Below are positions 8,251 through 15,965 of a stretch of DNA of 64,000 bases, one piece after another. Source of the DNA: a virus. The stretch spans positions 1 through 64,000 of IMG/VR virus record IMGVR_UViG_3300035660_000001, one strand, 5' to 3'. A model generated the notes under the pieces. It was not told the DNA's origin and did no database searches. It saw only the letters and a program-made list of their open reading frames with translations. Both the position numbers and the translations under genes were made by a program. Numbering within the stretch: position 1 is the stretch's first letter; the number at the start of each line of letters is the position of its first letter.

Positions 8251-9115
8251 GCGAAGGGTTCTGTCGTTCTACCCGACCCACGACGTGATGATGAACTCGA
8301 TCGCCGGGAGTGTTCCGGATGTTCAGTTTGATCTGGCGAAGATTCGCGAGCTGGACTATCCCGCCCCGCTTTTATTAGCGAAGAACATCACCCTTCTGAA
8401 CGAGACCTGGAAAGAGGTCGACGAGAGCCGCTACGATCTGGTCATCTTCTGGTGGCAGATTTATCAGGTGGTCGGGGCAAGGAGATGGACCCTTCCCCGG
8501 ATAGCCTTAGTTCTCAACACCGGGGACCCGATTATTCCGGGTTGCGATGGGGTCGTCTACAATACGTGGCTTACCCAGGAGAGGAGCTCAACGCCCGGGA
8601 CGGTTATTCCGTTCTGCCTCAGCAGGAGCGTTCTCGGGGACTGGACCGGGGAGGACCCGAGGGCGTATTTTTGCAACCGGAAGTCCTTTTATGATAGGGC
8701 CGGGTCGGGATGGAATGTCCCCCTCTGGGAATCCTTCGTTAAGAACGTTCCCTTCTATGTTCCCGATACGTTCCAGTCTTGGAAAGAATATCTGGCCCAG
8801 CGGAAGAAGATGAGATGCTACGTCGAAATGTCGAATCGGGTAAATACCTGTGCCTTCTTCGAGGCCTTGATGATGGGACAGCCCACGATCGTTCCCGATC
8901 AAAGGGATTATAATCTGGTCATTAAGAGCGGCCAGAACGGGTTTGTTTATCGGAACACCAATGAGGCTGTGGTTATGGCCCGGGATTTGATATGGGATTT
9001 ATCGCTGGCCCGGAAGATCGGAGAGGCTGGGGCCCGGACGGCGCAGGAGCTCGCGGGCGACGATCTCAGGAATGGTTTGTGGGAGAGCATGTTTAGGGTG
9101 GCGGTAGAGACATAA
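8243..9115 (+). CDS. GT-B-like glycosyltransferase, divergent
   Basis: The ATG at 8243 overlaps the end of the previous gene by 8 bp. The 290-residue protein lacks a clear N-terminal signature but ends in a GT-B donor half: YVEMSNRVNTCAFFEALMMG, QPTIVPDQ and later GFVYRN, matching the E-x7-E region plus the following strand of family 4 enzymes in degenerate form. Placement between other glycosyltransferase and methyltransferase genes supports the call. Its stop overlaps the next start (TAATG). Confidence 0.72.
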   Translation: MTKRRVLSFYPTHDVMMNSIAGSVPDVQFDLAKIRELDYPAPLLLAKNITLLNETWKEVDESRYDLVIFWWQIYQVVGARRWTLPRIALVLNTGDPIIPGCDGVVYNTWLTQERSSTPGTVIPFCLSRSVLGDWTGEDPRAYFCNRKSFYDRAGSGWNVPLWESFVKNVPFYVPDTFQSWKEYLAQRKKMRCYVEMSNRVNTCAFFEALMMGQPTIVPDQRDYNLVIKSGQNGFVYRNTNEAVVMARDLIWDLSLARKIGEAGARTAQELAGDDLRNGLWESMFRVAVET

Positions 9116-9768
9116 TGTTTTACGGACAGTGGAGCCCGCCCGTAGATGAGGTTCTGTTCAGGAATTATTTCAGCGACAAGAAGGATGGCTTCTTTATTGA
9201 ATGCGGGGCGGGGGATGGTATCGGAGATAGCTGTTGCCTCTTCTTCGAACAGCAGGGATGGAGCGGCATTAACGTCGAAGCCTCGGACGTTAATTTCCAG
9301 CGCCTGGTCGCCAACCGTCCCCGGGCACACAACCTTCACATGGGCCTTGGAGACAGGGATCACTGGGCGAAGTTTTCTAAGGCCGTCAAGGGAGCCGACG
9401 CCGGGGGAGTGTTCGCATGGCATCCGAGACAGAAGCGGGAGTGTGCGGAGGCGGGCTACGCCTTCGTGGATATCGACGTTGAGATCATAACCTACCAGTC
9501 CCTGGTGGGTCACAAGGTCGATCTGTTCGTGCTCGACGTTGAGGGCTACGAGCTTCAGGTCATTAAGGGCATGACCGGGTCGGAGTTCCTGCCGGACGTT
9601 ATCTGTGTCGAGTATCCGTTTGTAACGCTGGGTTACCTGCAGGAGATGCTGTGCCCGAGGGGTTACCGATACGACTTCTTCTCGTTCAACAACGCCTTCT
9701 TCGCCAAGCCGGAGATCCCAGTGAGGCCGGAATGGTTCGGGCAAACGAAAACCCTGTTGGAGTATTAA
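9115..9768 (+). CDS. FkbM-family methyltransferase
   Basis: The 217-residue protein has the FkbM signatures: FFIECGAGDGIGDS (motif I), INVEASDVNFQ (acidic residue binding SAM ribose) and DLFVLDVEGYELQVIKGM, the family's hallmark DVEGxExxVLKG. FkbM enzymes O-methylate sugars or polyketides, so this probably methylates a sugar hydroxyl in the phage glycan. It is the second methyltransferase of the cluster and unrelated to the one at 776. Confidence 0.92.
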   Translation: MFYGQWSPPVDEVLFRNYFSDKKDGFFIECGAGDGIGDSCCLFFEQQGWSGINVEASDVNFQRLVANRPRAHNLHMGLGDRDHWAKFSKAVKGADAGGVFAWHPRQKRECAEAGYAFVDIDVEIITYQSLVGHKVDLFVLDVEGYELQVIKGMTGSEFLPDVICVEYPFVTLGYLQEMLCPRGYRYDFFSFNNAFFAKPEIPVRPEWFGQTKTLLEY

Positions 9769-9769
9769 T

Positions 9770-10270
9770 ATGAACGGCTTCGCCAAGATCGGGAAAGACT
9801 GCAAGATTTACAATGTCTTGATTCTCAGGCCGGAGATGGTCGAGCTCGGAGACGGTGTCCGGATCGACGACTGGGTGAAGATAGAGGGCGGGACGGGACT
9901 GAGGGTCGGGAACTACGTTCACATCGCCTCGTTTGCCAGCATCCTAGGTGGCGGTCGGACGTTGATCGGAAACTACGCAGGAATCGCCCAGGGCGCTCGG
10001 ATCATCACGGGGCGGGGTCATCCGTTCGCCGATCACTTCCCGCAGAAGCCGCCAGCCGGAGACCCCTATGATAACGAGCGATTGTTCGTTCAAATGCACG
10101 ACTACTCCTTTGTAGCGGCCAATGCCGTCATTCTACCCGGCACCGTTATCGGGGAGGGAGCTGTCATCGGAGCTGGGTCCGTTGCCTCTGGAATGATTAA
10201 ACCCTGGACGATCTATCTGGGATCTCCGGCCAAGCCAGTTAAACTACGAGGGAGGTTTGAGGCAAGATGA
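9770..10270 (+). CDS. Hexapeptide-repeat acyltransferase (sugar O/N-acetyltransferase-like)
   Basis: A left-handed beta-helix protein of 166 residues with recurring [LIV]GxxxxI hexapeptide turns: VELGDGVRIDDWVKI, LRVGNYVHIASFASI, TLIGNYAGIAQGARI, TVIGEGAVIGAGSVA. It then ends with the usual YLGSPAKPVKLR cap. The catalytic histidine is probably in the GRGHP loop. These trimeric enzymes use acyl-CoA. With a perosamine-synthase-like aminotransferase upstream, N-acetylation of an amino sugar is the likeliest role. Confidence 0.9.
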   Translation: MNGFAKIGKDCKIYNVLILRPEMVELGDGVRIDDWVKIEGGTGLRVGNYVHIASFASILGGGRTLIGNYAGIAQGARIITGRGHPFADHFPQKPPAGDPYDNERLFVQMHDYSFVAANAVILPGTVIGEGAVIGAGSVASGMIKPWTIYLGSPAKPVKLRGRFEAR

Positions 10271-10386
10271 GGATTATGTTTGTCGGAGAGAATACGTTCA
10301 TCGGAAGCGGGTTCGCCGCTCAGGGGTCTAAAATCCTGGAGGCCCTGTCGAAGAAACACGAAGTCCCCTTTACTTCTTTAGTTTAA
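10267..10386 (+). pseudogene. Truncated 5' end of glycosyltransferase gene, left by endonuclease insertion
   Basis: From ATG 10267 the first 33 codons encode nearly the same peptide as the intact glycosyltransferase starting at 11040 (31 of 33 residues identical; K/R and Y/F differences only), then run out of homology into six unrelated codons and TAA. The fragment keeps the GC-rich codon style and ATGA overlap of the operon, so it is the original gene start. The restored copy downstream carries the replaced 5' end. See the finding on recoding. Confidence 0.9.
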
Positions 10387-10398
10387 ATATGTTACAAT
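10369..10398 (+). promoter_or_regulatory. Probable sigma70-type promoter for the inserted endonuclease
   Basis: TTTACT (10369-10374), an 18-bp AT-rich spacer and TACAAT (10393-10398) lie just past the junction where homology to the glycosyltransferase ends. The GTTAxAAT -10 context and an AGTT in the spacer match the stronger promoters at 12272 and 27312. It would start a transcript near 10405, exactly where the pseudoknot-forming leader begins. Confidence 0.55.
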
Positions 10399-10404
10399 TA
10401 TTAT

Positions 10405-10512
10405 GTCGCTCGGAGAGTAGGGTTTTACTATTGGGAGTTATAAGCCCCCGAATCCGCAGGTTGAAGCTGGTGGAAGTTAACCCTTCTCCTGAGCGACCGG
10501 ATGAGGGGGCTT
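10405..10512 (+). ncRNA. Leader RNA with H-type pseudoknot
   Basis: Two interleaved helices can be drawn. Helix A pairs 10405-10416 (GTCGCTCGGAGA) with 10485-10497 (TCTCCTGAGCGAC, one bulge). Helix B pairs AAGCCCCC at 10442-10449 with GGGGGCTT at 10505-10512, and ATCCG at 10452-10456 with CGGAT at 10498-10502. The order A5'-B5'-A3'-B3' with abutting 3' strands is a classic stacked pseudoknot. It ends just before the GGGAG ribosome site of the endonuclease gene. Family unknown; a translational switch or a small ribozyme are possibilities. Confidence 0.6.
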
Positions 10513-10530
10513 TCAGTTTCGGGAGAAAAT

Positions 10531-11043
10531 ATGAAGATAATAGCTGGTTTGCCAGCGAGACAATACTTTCGGGAGTATTACCGTAATCATAAGAAGGGAA
10601 CTCTAAAATACAAGAGATATCTTCGGAGGCATCGTAAACAGAGGTTAGCTCAACAGAAAAAGCACTATCACGAAAATTTTGAGAGTGTTGCCGCTTATAG
10701 TAGGAATTATTACATAAATAATAGAGAACGTCTTTTAGAAAGGATTCGCATGTATAGAAGCGGACGCCACGGAAAGATGATGATGAGGGCAAACCACCTA
10801 AAGCGGAAGTATAATTTATCGCTCGAAGAATATAGAGCGATGGTTAAGAAGCTTAAGGGTCGGTGTCCTTCTTGTAAAAGAAAGATTAAGCTGTATGTAG
10901 ATCACGACCATAAAACCGGGAAGGTTCGTGGTCTTCTCTGTAGAAAGTGTAACCTCAGCATAGGTTATATTGGCGATGATTTAAAAGTTTTGAAGAGGCT
11001 CGTTAAATACCTTGAGAATTCCTTAAGGAGGACTGGAAGTTGA
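10531..11043 (+). CDS. Free-standing homing endonuclease, recombination endonuclease VII (HNH) family
   Basis: The ATG at 10531 with GGGAG upstream is preferred over the in-frame ATG at 10501, which lies in the leader pseudoknot. The 170-residue protein has a very basic N-terminal half (likely DNA-binding) and a C-terminal Endonuclease_7 domain: CPSCKRKI, VDHDHKTGKVRGLLC, RKCN, then IGDDLKVLKRLVKYLEN. The His-Asn metal site and paired CxxC zinc ligands are intact. The gene is visibly AT-richer than its neighbours. It interrupts a glycosyltransferase gene and carries a recoded start for it; its TGA overlaps the TTG start at 11040. Confidence 0.9.
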   Translation: MKIIAGLPARQYFREYYRNHKKGTLKYKRYLRRHRKQRLAQQKKHYHENFESVAAYSRNYYINNRERLLERIRMYRSGRHGKMMMRANHLKRKYNLSLEEYRAMVKKLKGRCPSCKRKIKLYVDHDHKTGKVRGLLCRKCNLSIGYIGDDLKVLKRLVKYLENSLRRTGS

Positions 11044-12275
11044 AAATAATGTATGTGGGTGAAAACACGTTTATTGGCTCTGGTTTTGCGGCACAAGGGT
11101 CGAAGATTTTAGAGGCTCTCTCAAAAAAACACGAGGTACATGCTTGTCTGTGGAGCTACAACGGGACGGACCCGATCATTGGGGCGCCCTATAAGTGCTA
11201 TCCCCTCTCGATGATCGACTACTGGGGAGTGCAGTTAATCCCCCGTTACTTGGACAGGATACGTCCCGATGCGGTCTTCACCTACGGCGATCCGCACTTT
11301 ATGAACGAGCGCGGGCATAACATTCTCCATGAGGCGAAGATCCGGGAACTCCCTGTGGCCGCCTATCTCGCCATTGATTCTGAGAATCATACCCTCGAGG
11401 TAAAGCACGTTCTCGATCAGATCGACTACCCTGTGTTCTTTACGAACTGGGCGAGGGAGATTATCGCAGGGGAGTTTCCTGAGACTGCACCGAAGCTCCG
11501 GACGATCTACCACGGGGTCAAGCCGATGAAGGTGGTCGACGACGACAAGAAGCTCGAGTTCAAATCCCTTAACGGATTTCAGGGCCGGTATATCGTGGGG
11601 TCGGTATTCCGGAACTGCATACGTAAGCACCCTGAGCGTCTCATGCGGGCGTTCCGGAAGGTCTTGGAGCAGATCCCGAACGCCATGCTCCTGCTTCACA
11701 CCCAACCCGTGGACGTGGCGAGGGACTGCCTGAATATAGTCCAGCTCGCCGATTACATGGGGTTTAAGAAGTCGGAGCTCTTTATCTCGAAGGTTCCCAA
11801 TCCTACCGATACGCAGAGGATGGCCACGGAGGAGGAGCTCAACAAAATCTACGGGATGATGGACGTCCACGTCCTGACCTCGGGCCGGGAGGGATGGGGG
11901 CTTCCGTTGATCGAAGCGGCGATGGCAGGTCGGGCGTCGATAGGGACGAACTACGCCTCGATGACGGAAATCCTTGCGGACGATCGGGGATGGCTTGTGG
12001 ACTACTCCGACTGGTATCCCCTGGACTCCTCGCTTAACTTCAAGGACGTCCTGATTGATATCGACAAGCTCGCCGATACGATCGTGGAGGTCTGGCGGTA
12101 TCCGAAGGAGGCCGCGCTCAGGGCCCAGAGGCTCCGCCGCTGGACGCAGGAGCATTGCGAGTGGGGGAACATTCAGAAGCAGTGGGTTACCCTTTTCGAT
12201 GAGATCGAAAAGAAACTGCCGCCCAAAGCGGTGGTCGTTCCATCTCCCGAGAAGGTAAATCCCAAGACCTCTTGA
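11040..12275 (+). CDS. GT-B glycosyltransferase (family 4-like), 5' end replaced
   Basis: The 411-residue protein has an N-terminal GENTFIGSGFAAQG nucleotide-loop-like motif and a C-terminal donor domain with SGREGWGLPLIEAAMAGRAS (E-x7-E), followed by NYASMTEIL. The start is TTG preceded by AAGGAGG supplied by the endonuclease gene. The first ~36 codons are AT-ending (AAA, GAA, TTA, TTT), then usage switches to the GC-rich style of the cluster, so the gene is a mosaic. It should be functional: no stop or gap occurs at the junction. Confidence 0.9.
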   Translation: MKIMYVGENTFIGSGFAAQGSKILEALSKKHEVHACLWSYNGTDPIIGAPYKCYPLSMIDYWGVQLIPRYLDRIRPDAVFTYGDPHFMNERGHNILHEAKIRELPVAAYLAIDSENHTLEVKHVLDQIDYPVFFTNWAREIIAGEFPETAPKLRTIYHGVKPMKVVDDDKKLEFKSLNGFQGRYIVGSVFRNCIRKHPERLMRAFRKVLEQIPNAMLLLHTQPVDVARDCLNIVQLADYMGFKKSELFISKVPNPTDTQRMATEEELNKIYGMMDVHVLTSGREGWGLPLIEAAMAGRASIGTNYASMTEILADDRGWLVDYSDWYPLDSSLNFKDVLIDIDKLADTIVEVWRYPKEAALRAQRLRRWTQEHCEWGNIQKQWVTLFDEIEKKLPPKAVVVPSPEKVNPKTS

Positions 12276-12300
12276 CAATCAAGTTGAGAACCGTTATAAT
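12272..12300 (+). promoter_or_regulatory. Strong consensus sigma70 promoter
   Basis: TTGACA at 12272-12277, a 17-bp spacer and TATAAT at 12295-12300 match the bacterial housekeeping consensus exactly. It lies at the boundary between the glycan module and the recombination genes, starting within the last codons of the glycosyltransferase gene. Transcription would begin around 12307 and read the genes from 12326 onward. Confidence 0.85.
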
Positions 12301-12325
12301 AAACAACCAACCATAGGAGGAAGAG

Positions 12326-12673
12326 ATGTCAGAGAACAGCCCAGGCGAAAATATCCTGTTTCGGATGCCCGAGAAGATGTTCACCGTCGCGGTGAAGGTT
12401 CGGACGCTCCTTCAGATGTATGAAGAGGCTCGGATGGCCTGCGTGGACTTCGAGACCCGCAGGGAGATGTTTCGGCAGATGAGCATGCTGGCTCAGGTTA
12501 AGGAGCTCAACATGCACATCGAAAAGCAGAAGGTCGCCGTCGACAAGACGATCTCCATGATGGCCTCTCTTCTGAATCTCCCCGACGTCGTTCTTCCGGA
12601 GGAGCCGAAGATTGAGACTGCGGGAGCGGGAGCCGAGACGTTGATTTTCAGGCCGCCGGGCGTGAATGAATAA
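12326..12673 (+). CDS. Unknown coiled-coil-like protein
   Basis: A 115-residue protein behind AGGAGGAAGAG and a consensus promoter, so it should be well expressed. Residues 15-90 are almost wholly helical in pattern, with many methionines and heptad-like hydrophobics (MSMLAQVKELNMHIEKQ). A flexible acidic/glycine-rich tail follows. No enzyme motif. Being first in the recombination operon, it may be a small DNA-metabolism or takeover factor, but this is inference from position only. Confidence 0.7.
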   Translation: MSENSPGENILFRMPEKMFTVAVKVRTLLQMYEEARMACVDFETRREMFRQMSMLAQVKELNMHIEKQKVAVDKTISMMASLLNLPDVVLPEEPKIETAGAGAETLIFRPPGVNE

Positions 12674-12693
12674 CTGATCAGGAGGTGGTTAGT

Positions 12694-13215
12694 TTGGTTC
12701 CGCAATCAGTAGCCGACAGGAAGAAATACTACCGGAAGTGGTATAAGAATAACCGGGATGACCTTCTGGACAGACGCCGTGATAAACGGGTGGAGTTCAG
12801 GAGGGATCACCCGGATTACAAAGCCCCATCCGTCGTGCGAAGGCTTCTGGACCGGCGACTCGAGTTTAACAAGAAACGACAGGAGCTGATCGCCAAGGCT
12901 CCGTTGGGTCGGACGCGCCGTCCCGTCATTAGGGATGGCGTGACCTATTTTCACAGCAGTTTCCTGTCGCACATTCTCGGGGTCCGGAAGGTAACGATAG
13001 CCAAGTGGGAGCGGCTGGGGGTGCTTCCCAAGACTCCCTTCCGTCGCCGGGGGGCAAGGCTTTACACGGTGGAGATGATCGAGGCCGTCCAGGTGGCCGC
13101 TCCATGCGTGATCGGGCTTCCCCGGGGGAAGAAGGATAGGGCTCTCTTCTATCGTCTGGTTGTGGACAGGTGGAAAGCGTTGGGTGTCAAGATTACTAAA
13201 CCCGTAGAGATTTAG
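12694..13215 (+). CDS. MerR/excisionase-like helix-turn-helix protein
   Basis: Start TTG at 12694 is chosen because AGGAGG lies eight bases upstream; a GTG at 12685 would overlap that site. The first 75 residues are highly basic. The second half reads FLSHILGVRKVTIAKWERLG then a GARLYTVEMIEAV strand-helix, the layout of MerR-type winged-helix DNA-binding domains. A role as a phage transcription regulator or DNA architectural protein is plausible. It follows the consensus promoter by one gene. Confidence 0.7.
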   Translation: MVPQSVADRKKYYRKWYKNNRDDLLDRRRDKRVEFRRDHPDYKAPSVVRRLLDRRLEFNKKRQELIAKAPLGRTRRPVIRDGVTYFHSSFLSHILGVRKVTIAKWERLGVLPKTPFRRRGARLYTVEMIEAVQVAAPCVIGLPRGKKDRALFYRLVVDRWKALGVKITKPVEI

Positions 13216-13221
13216 GAGGAA

Positions 13222-13740
13222 ATGAAGATGCGAGCAAAACCGAAGAAGGACGATACCATCGAGAAGTTCTTGAAGGGGATGTCGAAGGTATCAAGCGTAT
13301 TCCTCAAGGGATTTGAGGCTGTTCTTCGCAGGAGTTTCCAATCGGGTATCCCCGCAGTTACACCCCAGCCCGACGCCCGGGCGGTCCCGTCGACCATCAT
13401 CGTAGAGCGTTCCTACCCCGGTGGCGATCCGGTCACTGAGCGCACTCTCGAGATCAAGCCATTCGTTACGTCACCCGCCAGCGTAACGGCGGGTTTCGGT
13501 TTGACGATCCCTCTGGCCGCCTATGCCTCGGGACGTGTCTACGTCCAGGTCACGCTTCCTTGCTACAAGGAGGAGCTGGATGCCACTCTGCTCGTGGCAA
13601 AGGGGATGGTGGAGAGGGAGGTCACTGTGGAGGCCGAGAAGATTTACTCCAAGAGGGATGAGCTTTCCGGCCAGGCTCGGCCCGGAGGCGGTCCCAGCGC
13701 CCCCGGCGAAAGCCATACTCCGGAAGTTCCTGGGGCGTAA
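13222..13740 (+). CDS. Unknown protein upstream of RecA
   Basis: A 172-residue protein with TAGGAGGA before two tandem in-frame ATGs (13222 and 13228). The middle (residues 85-135) is a beta-rich domain, GLTIPLAAYASGRVYVQVTL, ending in VAKGMVEREV. The C-terminal 25 residues are a Gly/Pro/Ser-rich tail. No known family is recognised. Its place right before the RecA-like gene suggests a recombination accessory such as a mediator or single-strand binding helper, but nothing in the sequence proves it. Confidence 0.65.
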   Translation: MKMRAKPKKDDTIEKFLKGMSKVSSVFLKGFEAVLRRSFQSGIPAVTPQPDARAVPSTIIVERSYPGGDPVTERTLEIKPFVTSPASVTAGFGLTIPLAAYASGRVYVQVTLPCYKEELDATLLVAKGMVEREVTVEAEKIYSKRDELSGQARPGGGPSAPGESHTPEVPGA

Positions 13741-13752
13741 GGAGTTTTTCCG

Positions 13753-14901
13753 ATGGCAAAAGAGAATGCCGAGAAGGAAGCTCCCAAAACAAACAGAAGC
13801 CTCAAGACCGTAATCTCCGATCTGAACGAGAAATTCGGGGATATTACTGCCGCTGGTTCGGAAGCGTTGGAGGTGGACATTCCGAGACTATCGACAGGAG
13901 TTTTTGTGCTCGATTTTGCAACGGGCGGCGGGATTCCCATGTGGCGGTTCTCCGAGGTCTACGGAATGAAGTCGTCCGGAAAGACGACCATGTCCTTGAG
14001 GGTATGTGCCGAGGCCCAGAGAACATGTCGGAATTGTTACCACTCTCTCGTGACTTGCAAGTGCGGAAAACGGGAGCCCATGAGAGTTGTCTACGTGGAC
14101 GTCGAGGGGAAGCTCGATGAAGCCTGGGCGATCCGTCTCGGGGTGGATATGGATAAGAACCATCCAAATCCCTGCTACATATCGAAGCCGGACTCCGCAG
14201 AGCAGACAGGGAACATCGTGGAGGAGTTCATCAAGTCGACCGCCGTGGATGTTCTGGTGGTGGATAGTCTGGCCGCCATGATGCCTTTCGATGAGGGACA
14301 GCAGGCGATGGAGAAGCAGTATCAGGGTCTTGCGGCACGAATACTCAACAAGGCCATTCGGAAGTGGACCTCGGCTTTTAATCACTCTTGGACGACGAAC
14401 CGGCGAAGCCCGGCAGTTATCCTGCTCAACCAGATCCGTCACAAGGTGGGAGTTATCTGGGGTGACCCTACGGTAACTCCCGGGGGATTCGGGCATCGGT
14501 TCGCAACCGGGATTGAGCTCCGGATGTGGGGCGGGAAGGTCGAGTATGATGACGACTCGAAAACCGGACTCAAGTTTCCTCTGGCTACTACGATGGGTTT
14601 TGAGGTAAAAACGTCCTCCCTCACGACACCCTACATGCAGGGCGAGTACAAAATGGTTTTGGCAAATACCCAGACCAAGAAGATCGGAGACATATTCGAT
14701 GAGGATCGGGTGTTCGCTATCGCCATGCGTTACGCGATTATTACCCGGAGCGAGGGAAACCTCCTCTTCGATGGTGCGCCCTATTCCCCCGAAGGAACTC
14801 CCTTTAGGTCGGAGGGGAGCGTCGTCGACTACTGGATGTCCCATCCCGAGGAATACGCCAGGGTGAAGAAGGCCCTTCTCGAGAAGGTGAGGCTGAAGTA
14901 G
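13753..14901 (+). CDS. RecA/UvsX-type recombinase with inserted zinc ribbon
   Basis: A 382-residue RecA-fold ATPase. Walker A is GMKSSGKTT near residues 71-79; VVYVDVEGKLDEAW carries the catalytic glutamate; VDVLVVDSLAAMMP is Walker B; ILLNQIRHKVG followed by DPTVTPGGFGHRF is the L2/DNA-binding region. Right after the Walker helix sits CRNCYHSLVTCKCGK (residues ~92-107), a four-cysteine ribbon absent from E. coli RecA but seen in some phage homologues. It should form filaments for strand exchange together with the SSB and nucleases encoded next. Confidence 0.95.
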   Translation: MAKENAEKEAPKTNRSLKTVISDLNEKFGDITAAGSEALEVDIPRLSTGVFVLDFATGGGIPMWRFSEVYGMKSSGKTTMSLRVCAEAQRTCRNCYHSLVTCKCGKREPMRVVYVDVEGKLDEAWAIRLGVDMDKNHPNPCYISKPDSAEQTGNIVEEFIKSTAVDVLVVDSLAAMMPFDEGQQAMEKQYQGLAARILNKAIRKWTSAFNHSWTTNRRSPAVILLNQIRHKVGVIWGDPTVTPGGFGHRFATGIELRMWGGKVEYDDDSKTGLKFPLATTMGFEVKTSSLTTPYMQGEYKMVLANTQTKKIGDIFDEDRVFAIAMRYAIITRSEGNLLFDGAPYSPEGTPFRSEGSVVDYWMSHPEEYARVKKALLEKVRLK

Positions 14902-15102
14902 ATGACCGAAGGCGAGATTCACGTCTACGATCGTGTCTGTAGGGGATGTGGATTTCCCTTTAAGCTTTATACTCGAAATGTTGTCCCGGAGCATAGACGA
15001 TCTAACTTCTGCGATTCGAATTGCTATGCTCGTTACTTTAAGGGACAGAAACTCAAACGAAAGCGAGCGAAGAGATGTCCTTCGACACTATCTTTAAAGT
15101 AG
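14902..15102 (+). CDS. Small zinc-finger protein
   Basis: A 66-residue protein starting directly after the recombinase stop. Cysteines are arranged as CRGCGF ... FCDSNCYARYF, the two-knuckle pattern of treble-clef fingers often seen in phage nucleases and recombination helpers. The C-terminus is very basic (KLKRKRAKR). It overlaps the following nuclease gene by 28 bp, so it is likely co-translated with it. Nucleic-acid binding is probable but unproven. Confidence 0.65.
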   Translation: MTEGEIHVYDRVCRGCGFPFKLYTRNVVPEHRRSNFCDSNCYARYFKGQKLKRKRAKRCPSTLSLK

Positions 15103-15965
15103 GTGGTATCCGGGATCTGGTTCAGGCCGATCTGGCGGCAAAGCCGAAGAAGGAGAGGAAGCCCGAGGCGCCCGTTGAGAGGTCGGACGTGGCGGCCGCT
15201 CTCGAGACGTGGACGAGGGTTCAGACCATGAAGCCGCTTACCCCGGAGGATTATCTCAGGGTGTCCAATATCGTAAACCAGGACTTCTGCGCCCGGGCGG
15301 TTGTCTTGGCCTCTCTGAACAGGATAAGCCTGACTAGGACGGTGGAAATCCATAGTGCCTACATCATGGACCTCGGGACGAAAATTCACGAACTGGTCCA
15401 GGTCTACCTGGGGGAGCTCGGGATCCTGATCGGGGACTGGCAGTGTTCGGAATGCCTCACGATCACAGAGAACACCTACTACCCCGGGAAGTGCGTCTGT
15501 GATCACGGAAACTGGCGGTACGTGGAAAAGACGATCGAGAGCAAGGAATATCGCCTGCGGGGGCATTACGATGGCCTGCTGATGCCCGTTCGGAAGACCG
15601 AAGGGGTTGCCGGGGTGGACCGCCTTTTGGAAATCAAGACCGTCGACGCCCAAGTGTTCCATCGGATGACTGCCCCAAAGGTTCCCGCCGTTCACCAGAC
15701 CCAGATTTACATGAAGTTAAGGGGAATGCCGAAGGGTCACATCTTATACGCTCCCCGGGGGAAGCCGAAGGACGTCGCCCTGTTCAAGGGATTTGACGTG
15801 GATCTCGATTCCAATATCGTCCAGCCCTATCTCGACATGAGCAAGAGGATTTTCGACGCCATCACCGGAGCCGGCCCGGTTCCGGACTGCGCCTGCTCTC
15901 CCATGCAGAAGAACTCTTGTCAGGTCATAAGGCAGTGCGTTGATACGGCGTGGAAGAGGCCATGA
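15075..15965 (+). CDS. Cas4/RecB-like PD-(D/E)XK nuclease
   Basis: The 296-residue protein shows the nuclease motifs in order: DLGTKIHELVQ (motif I with His), GHYDGLL (the Asp), LLEIKTV (E-x-K) and HQTQIYM (the RecB-family Q-Y motif). A CxxC...CxC ribbon lies before motif II (CSECLTI ... CVCDHG), and cysteines near the C-terminus (DCACSP ... SCQ ... RQC) recall the iron-sulfur cluster of Cas4/AddB enzymes. It probably resects DNA ends for the adjacent RecA-like protein. Its TGA overlaps the next ATG. Confidence 0.85.
   Translation: MSFDTIFKVGGIRDLVQADLAAKPKKERKPEAPVERSDVAAALETWTRVQTMKPLTPEDYLRVSNIVNQDFCARAVVLASLNRISLTRTVEIHSAYIMDLGTKIHELVQVYLGELGILIGDWQCSECLTITENTYYPGKCVCDHGNWRYVEKTIESKEYRLRGHYDGLLMPVRKTEGVAGVDRLLEIKTVDAQVFHRMTAPKVPAVHQTQIYMKLRGMPKGHILYAPRGKPKDVALFKGFDVDLDSNIVQPYLDMSKRIFDAITGAGPVPDCACSPMQKNSCQVIRQCVDTAWKRP

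Noticed and set aside
10389-10586. A 65-codon frame in the endonuclease leader
   Set aside because: It overlaps the pseudoknot and the endonuclease start in another frame, has no ribosome site and no protein-like composition.
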